The notes under the pieces were generated by a model that searched no databases, was not told the origin of the DNA, and was given only the letters and a program-made list of their open reading frames with translations. The position numbers and the translations under genes were made by a program. Shown here piece by piece: positions 1 through 10,502 of a stretch of 64,000 bases of DNA (positions are counted from its first letter, which is position 1; each line of letters starts with the position of its first letter). This stretch comes from Streptococcus sp. DTU_2020_1001019_1_SI_AUS_MUR_006 (GTDB lineage: Bacteria; Bacillota; Bacilli; Lactobacillales; Streptococcaceae), in assembly GCF_032340315.1 (NCBI RefSeq), contig NZ_CP135436.1:1695501-1759500 (forward strand), in the 5' to 3' direction.

Positions 1-642
1 AGAGATTCGAGATGCTTGCTGCATAGAACGAGTGACCAAGAGCATGGTGTATTTGTCTTTTAGACCATACAAGGTTTCCTCAATCTTACCCGCAGAGATA
101 GGATCCAAGGCAGATGTAGGTTCATCCAAAAGAATAATCTTTGGACTAGTTGCTAAAACACGGGCGACGCAGACACGTTGTTGTTGTCCACCTGATAGAC
201 CAATGGCAGAGTCATGCAAACGGTCCTTAACCTCATCCCAGATTGAAGCACGCTGTAAAGCTTTCTCCACAGCTTCATCCAAGACCTGCTTGTCTTTTTC
301 TCCATTTATGCGGAGGCCATAAACGACATTTTCATAGATAGACATAGGGAAAGGATTAGGTTGTTGGAATACCATTCCAATTTCCTTACGCAATTCAACT
401 GTATCGGTACGAGGGCTATAGATGTTGTGACCGTTATAAACCACTGATCCAGTTGTCGTCACTTCAGGATTGAGATCCCCCATTCGGTTAATAGCCTTTA
501 GAAGTGTTGATTTTCCAGATCCAGACGGACCAATAAGGGCTGTAATTTCCTTGGGTTGGAATGATAAGGAAACACTATTCAAGGCCTTCTTTTTATTGTA
601 ATAGACTGACAGGTCTGAAACCTGCAAAATCGGTTCTGTCAT
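1..642 (-). CDS. pstB: Phosphate ABC transporter ATPase PstB, distal copy (partial)
   Basis: Cytoplasmic ATPase that powers phosphate uptake with PstA and PstC. The ATG is at 642 and the frame stays open to the left edge, so 214 residues are visible of a family usually near 250. The Walker A motif GPSGSGKST is at about residues 38-46. The signature LSGGQQQR and the Walker B segment [11 protein letters not shown] follow. It begins 12 bp after the stop of another pstB, so the operon carries two ATPase genes, as known in pneumococcal relatives. phoU would be expected beyond the edge but cannot be seen. Confidence 0.95.
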   Translation of the reverse strand, partial: MTEPILQVSDLSVYYNKKKALNSVSLSFQPKEITALIGPSGSGKSTLLKAINRMGDLNPEVTTTGSVVYNGHNIYSPRTDTVELRKEIGMVFQQPNPFPMSIYENVVYGLRINGEKDKQVLDEAVEKALQRASIWDEVKDRLHDSAIGLSGGQQQRVCVARVLATSPKIILLDEPTSALDPISAGKIEETLYGLKDKYTMLLVTRSMQQASRIS

Positions 643-654
643 ACTATTTCCTCT

Positions 655-1458
655 CTAACCAAAGTGTCCAGTTACATAGTCATTTGTTGACTGTAGCTTA
701 GCATTTTGGAAAATATTTGCAGTTTTATCATACTCAATCAAGTCACCCAAGTAGAAAAATCCAGTGTAATCACTCGCACGCGCAGCCTGTTGCATGCTAT
801 GGGTCACGATGATGATGGTGAAGTCCTTCTTCAACTCAAGCATAGTTTCCTCAAGCTGGGCTGTCGCAATCGGATCCAAGGCTGATGCAGGTTCATCCAT
901 CAAGAGGATGTCTGGTTTTACTGAAATAGCACGGGCAATACAGAGACGTTGCTGCTGGCCTCCTGAAAGCGTTAAGGCTGACTTGTGAAGGTCATCTTTG
1001 ACCTGATCCCAGAGGGCAGCCTGGCGAAGTGAGGTTTCTACAATTTCATCAAGGACCTTCTTATCCTTAACTCCTGCACGTTCATGTGCAAAGGTGATGT
1101 TGCGGTAGATTGATTTAGCAAATGGGTTTGGACGTTGGAAAACCATTCCGATGTGTTTACGCATTTCATAAACATTAATTTCTGGACGGTTAACGTCAAT
1201 ACCTCGATAGAGAATCTGTCCTGTAACCTTTGCAATATCAATGGTATCATTCATACGATTAAGACTGCGTAGATAGGTTGATTTCCCAGATCCAGACGGA
1301 CCAATCAGGGCCGTGATTTTATTTTTTTCGAATTGCATATCGATGCCCTTGATGGATTCATTTTTACCGTAGTAAACATGTAAATCCTTGGTAGAGAGGG
1401 CCACTTTTTCTTCAGGGAAGGTGATGATATGCTTTTCATCCCAGTTATATTTTGACAT
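655..1458 (-). CDS. pstB: Phosphate ABC transporter ATPase PstB, proximal copy
   Basis: Second ATP-binding subunit of the phosphate importer, 267 residues. It has Walker [10 protein letters not shown] (about 53-61), signature LSGGQQQR and Walker B LLMDEPASALDP. The N-terminus is about 15 residues longer than in the downstream copy. The two copies differ clearly, so this is an old duplication rather than a recent repeat. It starts 10 bp after pstA and sits in one transcription unit pstS-C-A-B-B. Whether the ATPases act as a heterodimer or as alternatives cannot be told from sequence. Confidence 0.96.
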   Translation of the reverse strand: MSKYNWDEKHIITFPEEKVALSTKDLHVYYGKNESIKGIDMQFEKNKITALIGPSGSGKSTYLRSLNRMNDTIDIAKVTGQILYRGIDVNRPEINVYEMRKHIGMVFQRPNPFAKSIYRNITFAHERAGVKDKKVLDEIVETSLRQAALWDQVKDDLHKSALTLSGGQQQRLCIARAISVKPDILLMDEPASALDPIATAQLEETMLELKKDFTIIIVTHSMQQAARASDYTGFFYLGDLIEYDKTANIFQNAKLQSTNDYVTGHFG

Positions 1459-1468
1459 GGCTTCTCCT

Positions 1469-2353
1469 TTAGGCAGCGGTTAATTTCTTGTGTAGGTAGC
1501 TTCCGAGTTTGCGAGCTCCAAAGTTAAAGATTAAGATAAAGATTAGGAGCACCGCAGCAGAACCTGCTGAAACAAGGGTTCCATCAGGAATAGTTCCTTC
1601 ACTGTTGACTTTCCAAATATGGACGGCCAAGGTTTCTGCTTGACGGAAGATTGAGATCGGACTGGTTACACTGAGAACATTCCAGTTTGACCAGTCAAGA
1701 GCTGGAGCTGATTGTCCTGCCGTATAGATAAGAGCCGCAGCTTCACCAAAGATACGACCTGATGCAAGGACAACACCCGTAACAATACCAGGTAAGGCTT
1801 CGGGGATAACGACATGAAGAACTGTTTCCCAACGAGAAAGTCCAAGTGCTAAACCAGCTTCACGTTGTGTATGGTGAACGTGTTTTAAGCTGTCTTCAAC
1901 ATTACGTGTCATCTGTGGAAGGTTAAAGACGGTCAAAGCCAAGGCACCAGAAATAATTGAAAATCCATACTCAAACTGAACTACAAAGATGAGGTAACCA
2001 AAGAGACCGACTACGACTGATGGCAGTGAAGACAAAATCTCAATACAGGTACGAACGAAGTTGGTAACACGGCCTTTTTTGGCATACTCAGCCAAGTAAA
2101 TCCCAGCTCCCATTGACAAAGGCACAGAGATGAACAAGGTGATGACCAAAAGGAAGAAGGAATTATAAAGCTGAATTCCAATACCTCCACCTGCTTGGTA
2201 AGAAGATGATTTTCCAGTCAAGAAGGACCAAGAAACATGAGGTAAGCCTCGAACCAAGATATAGAGAATCAAGGAAGCAAGAATGGTCACAATGATTCCT
2301 GCGATGGTATAGAGGACAGCTGTTGCAAGTTTATCTAATTTCTTAGCGTGCAT
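1469..2353 (-). CDS. pstA: Phosphate ABC transporter permease PstA
   Basis: Membrane subunit of the phosphate importer, 294 residues with about six hydrophobic segments. The permease coupling loop is visible as EAGLALGLSRWETVLHVVIP, the EAA motif that contacts PstB. Its start overlaps the end of pstC by 11 bp, which fits translational coupling. The N-terminal hydrophobic stretch follows a short charged leader (HAKKLDKLA). No anomalies. Confidence 0.96.
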   Translation of the reverse strand: MHAKKLDKLATAVLYTIAGIIVTILASLILYILVRGLPHVSWSFLTGKSSSYQAGGGIGIQLYNSFFLLVITLFISVPLSMGAGIYLAEYAKKGRVTNFVRTCIEILSSLPSVVVGLFGYLIFVVQFEYGFSIISGALALTVFNLPQMTRNVEDSLKHVHHTQREAGLALGLSRWETVLHVVIPEALPGIVTGVVLASGRIFGEAAALIYTAGQSAPALDWSNWNVLSVTSPISIFRQAETLAVHIWKVNSEGTIPDGTLVSAGSAAVLLIFILIFNFGARKLGSYLHKKLTAA

Positions 2354-3260
2354 AGTTTTTCTTTCCTCTTTCTTTCGTAATCAATTTAATCACACTGTTA
2401 AAGGCCAAACTCATCAAGAGCAATACTAAGGCCAGTGACCAAAGAACATTATTATCAACAGTTCCCATAACGGTATTACCAATTCCCATGGTCAATACAG
2501 ATGTTAAAGTCGCTGCTGGTGTCGTCAATGAAGTTGGAACAACTGCTGAGTTACCAACAACCATCTGAATCGCAAGGGCTTCACCAAAGGCACGCGCCAT
2601 CCCAAAGACAACAGCTGTAAAAATCCCTGAACGAGCAGCCTTCAAGGTTACACGCCAGATGGTTTGCCAACGAGTCGCTCCCATAGCTAAACTTGCTTCA
2701 CGGTAGTGACGAGGCACTGCACGTAGACTATCCGTTGTCATAAAGGTTACAGTCGGCAAAATCATAACAAAGAGAACGAAAATCCCTGATAAAATACCGA
2801 AACCTGTTCCACCAAAGACACTACGTACAAATGGTACGACGACCTGCAATCCGATAAATCCATAAACTACTGAAGGAATCCCAACTAAGAGTTCAATAGC
2901 AGGTTGCAAAATCTTAGCTCCTTTTGGAGACACCTCTGTCATAAAGACTGCTGCACCAATGGCAAATGGTGTTGCAATAAGAGCTGACAGGATGGTAACA
3001 ATAAAGGAACCTAAAATCATTGGAAGGGCACCAAATTGTTTACCTGACGGATTCCAAGTTGCACCAAAAAGAAAATCAAAGATATTCACACCATTGACAA
3101 AGAAGGTCGAAAAGCCTTTTTGGGCTACAAAGATCAAAATCATTGCAACAATGATAACAATCAAAGATAGGCAGGCAAAGGTTAGTCCTTTTCCTAATTT
3201 CTCAAGACGAGAGTTTTTTGAAGGAGAGAGCAATTTTTTTGATAATTCTTCTTGATTCAT
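2343..3260 (-). CDS. pstC: Phosphate ABC transporter permease PstC
   Basis: First membrane subunit of the phosphate importer, 305 residues, about six transmembrane segments. The EAA loop reads EASLAMGATRWQTIWRVTLK, the cytoplasmic contact site for the ATPase. Its ATG shares one base with the stop codon of pstS (TAATG), and its 3' end overlaps pstA by 11 bp, so the genes are tightly coupled. Confidence 0.96.
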   Translation of the reverse strand: MNQEELSKKLLSPSKNSRLEKLGKGLTFACLSLIVIIVAMILIFVAQKGFSTFFVNGVNIFDFLFGATWNPSGKQFGALPMILGSFIVTILSALIATPFAIGAAVFMTEVSPKGAKILQPAIELLVGIPSVVYGFIGLQVVVPFVRSVFGGTGFGILSGIFVLFVMILPTVTFMTTDSLRAVPRHYREASLAMGATRWQTIWRVTLKAARSGIFTAVVFGMARAFGEALAIQMVVGNSAVVPTSLTTPAATLTSVLTMGIGNTVMGTVDNNVLWSLALVLLLMSLAFNSVIKLITKERGKKNYAR

Positions 3261-4138
3261 TATTGGCTCCCTTCTATCGCTGTCACAGTACCTGCAGCAT
3301 CTTTTTCGACCTTCATTTCCTTAACAGAAATATAGCCCATTCCTTTAACAATTCCATTTTGCGCTTCGTCCGAAAGAACAAAGTTTAAGAATTCGGCAAC
3401 CAATTCATTTGGCTCACCAAGTGTATACATATGTTCATAAGACCACAAAGGCCAGTTATTCGTGGTTACATTCTCAGAAATTGGTTCATAGCCGTTAAGT
3501 TTGATGGTCCCAACAGAATCATCAACATAAGCAAAGGCTAGGTAGGAAATAGCACCAGGTGTTTGGGAAACGATGGACTTCACCATACCATTTGAATCCT
3601 GTTCCTGACTTTGAACAGCTGACTGACCATTCATAATCACGCTGTCAAAAGTCGCACGAGAACCTGAGCTAGCCGCTCGGTTGATAATAGAAATGGCTAA
3701 ATCCTTACCACCAACTTCTTTCCAGTTGGTAATTTTACCTGTAAATATTTTGCGAAGTTGTTCGGTCGTTAAATTATCAACATCGACTTCTTTGTTGATG
3801 ATAACAGCTATCCCCGCAACAGCGACCTTATGGTCAACTAGGGCAGTGGCATCGATTCCGTCTTTTTCCTCGGCAAATACATCCGAGTTACCGACGTCTA
3901 CCGCTCCAGACTGGACTTGAGACAGACCTGTACCTGAACCACCACCTTGAACATTGACTGTTTTACCAACGTGTGCGGACGCAAATTCATCTGCTGCCGC
4001 CTCGACTAAAGGTTGAAGGGCAGTTGAACCGACAGCCGTCATAGACTCCCCACGATCAATCCAACTAGCACATCCTGCTAGTGAACCAACAAGTAAAAAG
4101 GTTGCAAGAAAGAGGGTGAGTTTTTTAAATTTTTTCAC
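3260..4138 (-). CDS. pstS: Phosphate-binding lipoprotein PstS
   Basis: Extracellular phosphate-binding protein of the Pst importer, 292 residues. The N-terminus has a type II signal with lipobox LAGC, Cys23 being the predicted lipidated residue (substrate for the Lgt encoded at 28446-29234). The phosphate-loop signature [16 protein letters not shown] follows at about residue 38, and a second anion-contact stretch [11 protein letters not shown] lies mid-protein. The start is GTG at 4138, chosen because AAGGAG lies 8 nt upstream. It is the first gene of the operon. A TATAGT box in the 109-bp upstream gap is a possible -10, but no clear Pho box was recognised. Confidence 0.95.
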   Translation of the reverse strand: MKKFKKLTLFLATFLLVGSLAGCASWIDRGESMTAVGSTALQPLVEAAADEFASAHVGKTVNVQGGGSGTGLSQVQSGAVDVGNSDVFAEEKDGIDATALVDHKVAVAGIAVIINKEVDVDNLTTEQLRKIFTGKITNWKEVGGKDLAISIINRAASSGSRATFDSVIMNGQSAVQSQEQDSNGMVKSIVSQTPGAISYLAFAYVDDSVGTIKLNGYEPISENVTTNNWPLWSYEHMYTLGEPNELVAEFLNFVLSDEAQNGIVKGMGYISVKEMKVEKDAAGTVTAIEGSQ

Positions 4139-4247
4139 TATTTGTCTCCTTGAAAATAATGATGAATAGCTTGGAATTTCGCCCTATTTTCTAATGTTTT
4201 ATGCAAAAAATCCATACTTCCACTATAACATAGAATACTGATTTTGA

Positions 4248-5561
4248 CTAGTTTTTTACCTTAAACCTCAAGCCCTTAGGGAAATAATTCTTCAAGATAT
4301 TTCCGGTCACTTTTGCAAAGCCTAAACCATTCCCACCAACCAAAACTTGATACCAGTCATTTGGCAAAGTTTCAGACAGCTGAACTGTTTCACCAGCTAC
4401 GTATTTGACAAAGTCCTCTTCATGAATTTCAATTGATTGTTTGACTTGGCTTGGTTTTAAGGCTAAACCAAGAGCAAAACTTGGTTCAAAACGTTTTTTC
4501 TTAAAGGTTCCAAGATGAAGTCCGTTTCGTGCAATCCTAAGTTTACCCAAATCTGGTAGGAATTCTGGTAAGAGGTACAGTTGGTCTCCAAAAGTCTGTA
4601 AAATACCTGGCAAATTTATCTTTAGATGTTTTTTTTCAAAATCTTGCCATAAACTCAACTGTTCGCGACTGAGATTAGTCTTAGAAGGCTTGAACTTCCC
4701 TGACTTGTTTTGTCCTTTAAACTGAAGATGGGCCACGAACTGACCTTCTCCCTTAAAATGGTGAGGATACATACGAGCTGTTTCAGGCAAGTCAATCCCA
4801 GGAACCATTCCATTGATATGTGTAACTGGAATCAATTCAAAATCATAACTATCCAATAACCATTTGACAATTTCTTCGTTTTCTTCTGGAGCCCATGTAC
4901 AAGTCGAATAAACCAAACAACCACCATCAGCCAACATGGTGACCGCATCCTCTAGAATTTCACGCTGCAAGTCAGCACATTGGCTTGGATATTCTACACT
5001 CCAATAATCCATGGCATCTGGCTGTTTTCGGAACATCCCTTCTCCAGAGCATGGTGCATCTAGGACAATTAGGTCAAAATATCCCTTAAATACTTTAGCC
5101 AAACGATCGGCAGATTCATTGGTTACAACAACATTTGTTGCACCAAAACGCTCCATATTTTCAACCAAAATCTTAGCTCGCTTGCTAGAAATTTCATTGG
5201 AAACAAGTAGACCGTCACCTGCAAGATAGGCTGCCAGTTGAGTTGATTTCCCACCGGGAGCCGCTGCCAAATCCAAGACCTTCATGCCTGGTTTTGGTTG
5301 AGCTACTTGTGCAACCATTTGAGCAGCAGGCTCTTGTGAATAAACTAAACCTGTTACATGCTCAGGAGATTTCCCAGAAACCTTGCCATAATAGCCCCAA
5401 GGTGTATGTGGAATAGCATCTGAAAAAGAAACCTGGCTTTCTTTTAAGGGATTGATGCGAAAGGCGGAAACTGCCTCATCATCAAAAGAGGCAAGAAAAG
5501 CTCTTGCCTCATCTCCCAATATTTCTTCATATTTTTTTACAAATCCTTCTGGAAATTGCAT
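4248..5561 (-). CDS. RsmF/NOL1-NOP2-Sun family rRNA m5C methyltransferase
   Basis: SAM-dependent RNA cytosine-5 methyltransferase, 437 residues, cytoplasmic. The SAM-binding motif LDLAAAPGGKS is at about residues 94-104. The two family cysteine motifs are present: DAPCSGEGMF and YSTCTWAPEENEE, the latter holding the catalytic Cys. The C-terminal third fits the RNA-binding extension of RsmF-type enzymes. The exact target base is not shown by sequence. It ends 6 bp before the upstream ORF of the same strand, suggesting cotranscription with the inositol-phosphatase-like gene. Confidence 0.9.
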   Translation of the reverse strand: MQFPEGFVKKYEEILGDEARAFLASFDDEAVSAFRINPLKESQVSFSDAIPHTPWGYYGKVSGKSPEHVTGLVYSQEPAAQMVAQVAQPKPGMKVLDLAAAPGGKSTQLAAYLAGDGLLVSNEISSKRAKILVENMERFGATNVVVTNESADRLAKVFKGYFDLIVLDAPCSGEGMFRKQPDAMDYWSVEYPSQCADLQREILEDAVTMLADGGCLVYSTCTWAPEENEEIVKWLLDSYDFELIPVTHINGMVPGIDLPETARMYPHHFKGEGQFVAHLQFKGQNKSGKFKPSKTNLSREQLSLWQDFEKKHLKINLPGILQTFGDQLYLLPEFLPDLGKLRIARNGLHLGTFKKKRFEPSFALGLALKPSQVKQSIEIHEEDFVKYVAGETVQLSETLPNDWYQVLVGGNGLGFAKVTGNILKNYFPKGLRFKVKN

Positions 5562-5567
5562 GTAAGT

Positions 5568-6335
5568 TTATTTCCTTTCATAGATATAGGATTGAATTTC
5601 TGCCAACTTGTCTGTTGGAACCATCATGATTGGTTGTCGTGTCTGAAAATCCACCGGCTCTCCAGTTAAGGTTACAATCTGATAACCTAAACTTTTTCCA
5701 ATGATATCAGCTGCAGCATAGTCCCAAGGTTGGAGATAGGTGATATAGGTCAATAGCTGACCAGATAATATTTTTGAAAAACTAATAGCCGCACTTCCAT
5801 ATATTCGTACACCAAGTGAAGCATTAGCCAATTCTGCCACACCCCAGGCGTTTGTTTCCAACATGCCAGCGTTACTCGCAATTAGAAAATCTCGCAAGGG
5901 CTTATCCTTAAAATTAGGCAAGGGTTCTTCATTGAGACAGGCCTGAAAAGTACCTCCTCCATGATAACAATGACCTTTCATGACATCATAAATGATCCCA
6001 AACTGACCCAAACCGTTTTCAAAATAAGCTACCATAATGGCAAAATCATCACCTTGGGCGACAAAGTTGTTGGTACCATCAATGGGATCAATGACCCAAA
6101 CAGATCCATGTCCAACTGAAGCACGTAAACATCCCTCTTCTGCACAAAATTGGTCATCAGGATAACGCGAACGAATTTTATCAACTAAAAAATTCTGAAC
6201 TTCCTTGTCCAAACGAGTCACCAAGTCTGTAGGGGATGATTTTCTCTCAATATGCAATTCTTCTTGCATATGAGCTAGAATATAGTTTCCTGCTTCCTTG
6301 ACAATCTCTTTGGCAAATATAAATTTATTTTCCAA
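5568..6335 (-). CDS. Inositol monophosphatase family protein
   Basis: Mg2+-dependent sugar/inositol phosphatase-fold protein, 255 residues from the chosen TTG at 6335. Family motifs are AEEG, the metal-binding DPIDGTNNF in the middle, and [10 protein letters not shown] near the C-terminus. A longer open frame to 6452 exists, but it would run through the coding part of the UPF0223 gene and adds about 39 residues absent from the family. The TTG lies at the upstream gene's stop with an 11-bp overlap, a usual coupling arrangement. Its substrate in streptococci is not known from sequence. Confidence 0.85.
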   Translation of the reverse strand: MENKFIFAKEIVKEAGNYILAHMQEELHIERKSSPTDLVTRLDKEVQNFLVDKIRSRYPDDQFCAEEGCLRASVGHGSVWVIDPIDGTNNFVAQGDDFAIMVAYFENGLGQFGIIYDVMKGHCYHGGGTFQACLNEEPLPNFKDKPLRDFLIASNAGMLETNAWGVAELANASLGVRIYGSAAISFSKILSGQLLTYITYLQPWDYAAADIIGKSLGYQIVTLTGEPVDFQTRQPIMMVPTDKLAEIQSYIYERK

Positions 6336-6603
6336 GCGAAATCTTCCCTTCCCCTTGTTCTTTGGCAAATTGGACAGCTCGATAGAAGGAGTAACCACTC
6401 GCAGTTTCAAATTCACGGCCCAAGCGTTTTTCTTCACTCTTGCTTGGAACAACCGCTTTGAATCCCTTATAGGAATCTAATAGTTTCTTTGCTTCTATCT
6501 TAGTCTCATAGGCTGCTTCAACATCATTAAAAAAAGAAAGCACTGAAGCAAGTTCTTCAGTGCTCCACGACAAATCTAGTGGGTAACTATACTGTTTATT
6601 CAT
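6325..6603 (-). CDS. UPF0223 family protein
   Basis: Small cytoplasmic protein of 92 residues, recognised as the UPF0223 family by its [19 protein letters not shown] start and the helical region that follows. Function unknown. Its ATG directly abuts the stop of the Spx-like gene (6604), and it overlaps the inositol-phosphatase-like gene by 11 bp, so all three probably share one mRNA. Confidence 0.85.
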   Translation of the reverse strand: MNKQYSYPLDLSWSTEELASVLSFFNDVEAAYETKIEAKKLLDSYKGFKAVVPSKSEEKRLGREFETASGYSFYRAVQFAKEQGEGKISLGK

Positions 6604-7005
6604 CTAATTAATACCAGCTCTCAATGTAGCTTCTTTCAGTTCTTGTTTACGGTAACTACGAGGGAGAAAAGCACGAATCTCATCTTCATTAAAACCGATT
6701 TGCATCCGCTTTGCATCAATAATAATCGGACGACGCAAAAGACTCGGATACTGCTCAATTAAATGAAGCAACTCCGATACTGAGATACTCTCTACATCAA
6801 TATTCAATTTTTGAAAAATCTTTGAACGAGTCGAGATGATGTCATCAGTACCATTTTCGGTCAAGGAAAGAATGTGTTGCAGTTCTTTTCTCGTTAAAGG
6901 GCTGGTCATAATATTATGCTCTTGGAAGGGCACTTTATGATTCTCGAGCCAGGCCTTTGCTTTACGACATGATGTACAACTCGGTGATAAAAATAGTGTA
7001 ATCAT
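6604..7005 (-). CDS. spx: Spx/ArsC family transcription regulator
   Basis: Thioredoxin-fold Spx/ArsC family protein, 133 residues. The redox switch C-x-x-C is Cys10-Cys13 (SPSCTSCRKA). The RRPIIID stretch that contacts the RNA polymerase alpha C-terminal domain region in Spx is present near the C-terminus. Spx proteins retarget RNA polymerase under oxidative stress. The ATG at 7005 was chosen over an upstream frame to 7047 because GAGGAAAGC precedes it and the fold begins there. TATAAT near 7036-7041 is a likely -10. Several Spx paralogues occur in streptococci and the number was not assigned. Confidence 0.88.
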   Translation of the reverse strand: MITLFLSPSCTSCRKAKAWLENHKVPFQEHNIMTSPLTRKELQHILSLTENGTDDIISTRSKIFQKLNIDVESISVSELLHLIEQYPSLLRRPIIIDAKRMQIGFNEDEIRAFLPRSYRKQELKEATLRAGIN

Positions 7006-7086
7006 GCTTTCCTCTTCTTTACATACTTTTCTATTCCTATTATACAAAAAAATAAAGCGCTTGACTAGTTATTTCCGTAAAAAAAA

Positions 7087-7107
7087 CTACTTTTTCAAGA
7101 AAAATAG
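7087..7107 (-). terminator. Terminator after the TIGR01906-type membrane protein gene
   Basis: An AT-rich hairpin (CTATTTTTC against GAAAAAGTAG, one bulge) is followed on the minus strand by a run of eight or more T. It lies between the stop at 7215 and the spx promoter. The stem is weak. Confidence 0.5.
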
Positions 7108-7214
7108 GTTTTTTAGAATCAAATGTGAATGTTTCGCTTAAATATAGAAATATTCATGTTACAAACGATAGTTTTTCCTAGATTTTATTTGGAATCAGTA
7201 ATACTTTTCTTCAC

Positions 7215-7838
7215 TTATCTATTTGTTTTTCTACTCTGTAGGTACATAAATCCAAAAATCAATTCATACAAGCAGAAAAATAGAAGAAAGGCATGGAGGA
7301 AAAAGTCCTCTGGTAGGATAAGAATGACAGGATCCTTTGCTGGATCAAATAGCCAGGTATCATCACCTACAAAAAGAATTTGATGAAACAAAGTAAAGAA
7401 CTGCTCAAATCCAATGAAAACTCCGACCAAACCAAGAACCAAAGGTAGCGAGAGCATGATTAAGAGATTTCTACGGTAGAGAGATAGAAATCCTTTCTGA
7501 ATGACCTGCTTCCAAAAAAGATAGAATATCGGTAGAGTTACTAGTGCTACTCCTTGAGCCAGATGGAACAAACCCTTCACAACCGCAAAATGATGGATGC
7601 CAGACGCAGATGAAGGAAAATCTGGCATTTCCAATGCTTGATTTAATGGATTGGTCAAATAATCCATCAAAATATTAAAGTTCTGCTGGATTATCTGAGG
7701 TTGCAAATGAACACGATTTGTCAAGTTTAACCAAGAAATTTCCTGAAGATAGACCAACCAAGCTAGGTAAATGGTCAATAAAATAGCAAGCGAGAGGAGA
7801 AAGAGAATACTTCCTACAAAAGTAAACTTAGTTTTCAT
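7215..7838 (-). CDS. TIGR01906 family integral membrane protein
   Basis: Membrane protein of 207 residues with about four or five hydrophobic segments (about 9-31, 90-110, 125-145, 180-200). The layout, with an extracellular loop after the first segment and a [16 protein letters not shown] stretch before the last, fits the TIGR01906 family found next to NagD-type HAD genes in lactic acid bacteria. It overlaps that gene by 11 bp. Function unknown. Confidence 0.8.
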   Translation of the reverse strand: MKTKFTFVGSILFLLSLAILLTIYLAWLVYLQEISWLNLTNRVHLQPQIIQQNFNILMDYLTNPLNQALEMPDFPSSASGIHHFAVVKGLFHLAQGVALVTLPIFYLFWKQVIQKGFLSLYRRNLLIMLSLPLVLGLVGVFIGFEQFFTLFHQILFVGDDTWLFDPAKDPVILILPEDFFLHAFLLFFCLYELIFGFMYLQSRKTNR

Positions 7839-8601
7839 CGAAATTCCACTCCGCTAGACTTGAAAGGACATGAGTTGGTGCAATTGGCAAGTCTGCTACT
7901 TCTTCAGGTTTTGTAAATCCTGTCGTCACCAAAAGGCTAGGAATGCCATTGTCAATACCAGCTCGAATATCAGTAAGATAATTATCGCCCACCATGACAA
8001 TTTCTTGACGTTCAAGTCCTAGGTGTTCAACAGCCTTGTCCATAATAATCGCATTAGGTTTTCCAATATAAACTGGTTTTACACGAGTTGCTGCTTCAAG
8101 AAGAGTAATCAGTGAACCAGCACCAGGTAAAAGTCCACGTTCTGTTGGAATATTTAAATCTGGATTGGTGCCGATAAAATGAGCACCTTTATGGATAGCT
8201 AGGGTCGCCGTAGCAAATTTTTCATAGTCAACTTGCCAGTCCAAACCTACAACCACATAGGCTGGATTTTCTTTATCTTCTACATACCCTGCTTCTTGAA
8301 TGGCTTCCTTGAGCCCTGCTTCTCCAATCACATAAACTGTCTTTTCAAGACCTAAATCATTCATGTAATCAATTGTAGCTAAAGTTGCAGTATAGATCGT
8401 CGATACAGGCGTGTCAATGTTAAACTGATTGGCTAACATCTCTTGAACACTTTCAGGTGTACGAGTGGTGTTGTTTGTTACAAAAAGATAAGGAAGCTCT
8501 CTTTTTTGTAACTCGTGAACAAAAGCCTCTCCCGCAGGGATTCTATCTTTCCCCTTATAGATCGTTCCGTCTAAATCAATTAAATATCCTTTATAAGTCA
8601 T
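7828..8601 (-). CDS. HAD-IIA family sugar-phosphatase, NagD type
   Basis: Haloacid-dehalogenase phosphatase of 257 residues, cytoplasmic. Motif I is DLDGTIYKG at the N-terminus with the nucleophile Asp9 or so, motif [10 protein letters not shown], and motif [11 protein letters not shown]. The layout with a C2 cap is typical of NagD/TIGR01457 proteins. Substrate is probably a sugar or nucleotide monophosphate, unproved. It forms an operon with the thioesterase upstream (10-bp gap) and the membrane protein downstream (11-bp overlap). Confidence 0.9.
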   Translation of the reverse strand: MTYKGYLIDLDGTIYKGKDRIPAGEAFVHELQKRELPYLFVTNNTTRTPESVQEMLANQFNIDTPVSTIYTATLATIDYMNDLGLEKTVYVIGEAGLKEAIQEAGYVEDKENPAYVVVGLDWQVDYEKFATATLAIHKGAHFIGTNPDLNIPTERGLLPGAGSLITLLEAATRVKPVYIGKPNAIIMDKAVEHLGLERQEIVMVGDNYLTDIRAGIDNGIPSLLVTTGFTKPEEVADLPIAPTHVLSSLAEWNFDEN

Positions 8602-8611
8602 ATCTTTCTTT

Positions 8612-9349
8612 CTAATCTTTTTTAATTTCTTGCCAAGTTATCCTTGCCTTAGCGTTGGTGTCACCATCACTTGTGACTTTATGATTACTCTCTAATCCAT
8701 TTAATTCATAACTAGAAGTAATCATTCCACCTGGTCGAACTTCCTTAACATATTTAAGGTTAATTTTTTTAGGGATATGGTTAGTCAGGAAATCGGCTCC
8801 CATGACCTCAAAAATCCAATCCAGGTATTTGCTGTTATTGACGTGACCATTCATATCTAAGTCATAGAAACGAACGTGGTAGTCCTTGCTTATCGCTTCT
8901 TCCAGCTCTGTATATTTTGGCCCACGGACCAGTTTCTTAGAAAACTCAGATTGGTAAGGAGCGACAATTTCTGATACTACAGGATGAACCTTTCGACTCT
9001 CACGATCCATAAGGACAAAGGTAGCTACCATATGAATGATTTCTTGACCATCTTCATCATAAATCGTAAATCGGCGGTAGCAAAATAGACGATTATAAGT
9101 TAAAGCTTCTGTTTCAATGGTGATTTCCTCAGCAAAACGAGGCAAACGAACCACATCGATATCATAATCCGTGATAATCCAGACCAGATTATACTGTTCT
9201 AAAACATCCTTATCACTCACTCCCAGTTCAATTGACTGCATCCCTGAGACCTGGAGGGACAACAAGATCACATCTGGTAGCTTGATATGGCCATTCATAT
9301 CAGCCATATCAAAAGGAATTTTCATCTTCATTTGATAAGTTAAGCCCAT
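8612..9349 (-). CDS. Acyl-ACP thioesterase (FatA-like)
   Basis: Hydrolyses acyl-ACP to free fatty acid, 245 residues forming two hot-dog halves. The N-terminal half has [13 protein letters not shown] and the C-terminal half [17 protein letters not shown], which carries the family catalytic Asn/His region. It lies 4 bp downstream of hemW and 10 bp upstream of the NagD-type gene, consistent with one transcript. The physiological acyl chain length cannot be read from sequence. Confidence 0.88.
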   Translation of the reverse strand: MGLTYQMKMKIPFDMADMNGHIKLPDVILLSLQVSGMQSIELGVSDKDVLEQYNLVWIITDYDIDVVRLPRFAEEITIETEALTYNRLFCYRRFTIYDEDGQEIIHMVATFVLMDRESRKVHPVVSEIVAPYQSEFSKKLVRGPKYTELEEAISKDYHVRFYDLDMNGHVNNSKYLDWIFEVMGADFLTNHIPKKINLKYVKEVRPGGMITSSYELNGLESNHKVTSDGDTNAKARITWQEIKKD

Positions 9350-9353
9350 AATT

Positions 9354-10484
9354 TTACTCCAATATAAATCGTTCTGCTACTGTATCACCTAAGAAGAGCC
9401 CTCTCTTAGTCATACGAACATGATCGCCATCAAGCTGCATAAGACCTTGTTGAATCAAGTCTTTGACAATATCTCCATAAAGTTCCTGGAAAGACCGTTC
9501 GAATTTTTCTTCAAAGCGTGCCATGGAAACTCCTGACTTCTTGCGAAGGCCGAGAAACATCTCTTCTTCCATTTGCTCCCTTTGACTCAAGTGTTCTTCA
9601 TTGATACGAGCACTTCCCTCTTCTACCGCCTTTAAATAATGGCGAATAGGCCCATGATTTTTATAGCGAACACCGTCTACATAGCCAGAAGCACCAGCAC
9701 CGATTCCATAATACTCAGCATTATCCCAGTACATAAGATTGTGACGACTTTCAAATCCTGGTTTTGAAAAGTTAGAAATCTCATAGTGCTCAAATCCAGC
9801 TCTTTCTAGCTCTGCAATGATATACTCAAACATCTCTGCTTCTAATTCTTCCTTAGGAAGAGGTAATTTCCCTCGTCTCATACGATTCATAAAGACCGTA
9901 TGATTTTCTAAAATTAAGCTGTAGAGGCTCATATGAGGAATATCAAGGGCAATTGCCTTAGCGACATTGTCCTTGACCTGATCCATGGTCTGCCCAGGAA
10001 GTGCGTAGATTAAGTCAATAGAGATATTATCAAAACCAGCTAATTTAAGGCGGTCGATATTTTCATAAATATCCTTTTCTGTATGACTACGCCCAATCTT
10101 TTTCAGCATTTTATCATCAAAGGTCTGAACACCTAGTGAAACACGATTGACTGCAGAATTTTGCAGAACAGCAATCTTATCAGCATCCAAATCACCAGGA
10201 TTGGCCTCAATTGTCAACTCTTCCAACATTGATAAGTCCAGTTTTTTAGTCAATCCTTCTAACAAAACTTCCAATTGAGAAGCGGACAAGGCTGTCGGTG
10301 TCCCACCACCAATATAGAGTGTACGCAATTTTTGAATATCATAAGAATGAAATTCTTGCAGTAGATGCTCTAGATAGCTGTCTACTGGCTGATTTTTAAT
10401 AAAGACCTTGGAAAAGTCACAATAATAACAAATCTGTGTGCAAAACGGAATATGCACATAGGCTGATGTCGGTTTCTTCTGCAT
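9354..10484 (-). CDS. hemW: Radical SAM protein HemW
   Basis: HemN-like radical SAM protein of 376 residues, HemW class, a haem chaperone rather than a proven coproporphyrinogen oxidase. The [4Fe-4S] motif CTQICYYCDF (C-x3-C-x2-C) is at about residues 18-27, followed by LYIGGGTPT. The start is ATG at 10484. A longer frame to 10535 was rejected because it runs through the promoter. No Shine-Dalgarno sequence is present. Instead an extended -10 box, TGGTATAAT (10492-10500), ends 7 nt before the ATG, so the mRNA is predicted to be leaderless. This strand's upstream neighbour ends in a hairpin that abuts that promoter. Confidence 0.93.
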   Translation of the reverse strand: MQKKPTSAYVHIPFCTQICYYCDFSKVFIKNQPVDSYLEHLLQEFHSYDIQKLRTLYIGGGTPTALSASQLEVLLEGLTKKLDLSMLEELTIEANPGDLDADKIAVLQNSAVNRVSLGVQTFDDKMLKKIGRSHTEKDIYENIDRLKLAGFDNISIDLIYALPGQTMDQVKDNVAKAIALDIPHMSLYSLILENHTVFMNRMRRGKLPLPKEELEAEMFEYIIAELERAGFEHYEISNFSKPGFESRHNLMYWDNAEYYGIGAGASGYVDGVRYKNHGPIRHYLKAVEEGSARINEEHLSQREQMEEEMFLGLRKKSGVSMARFEEKFERSFQELYGDIVKDLIQQGLMQLDGDHVRMTKRGLFLGDTVAERFILE

Positions 10485-10502
10485 AGTATTTATTATACCA
10501 CA

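Noticed and set aside
1..1458. Duplicate pstB as an assembly repeat
   Set aside because: The two copies differ strongly in sequence and length at the N-terminus. Two pstB genes are normal in this operon type.
6336..6452. N-terminal extension of the inositol-phosphatase-like protein
   Set aside because: It overlaps the UPF0223 coding sequence and has no family similarity.
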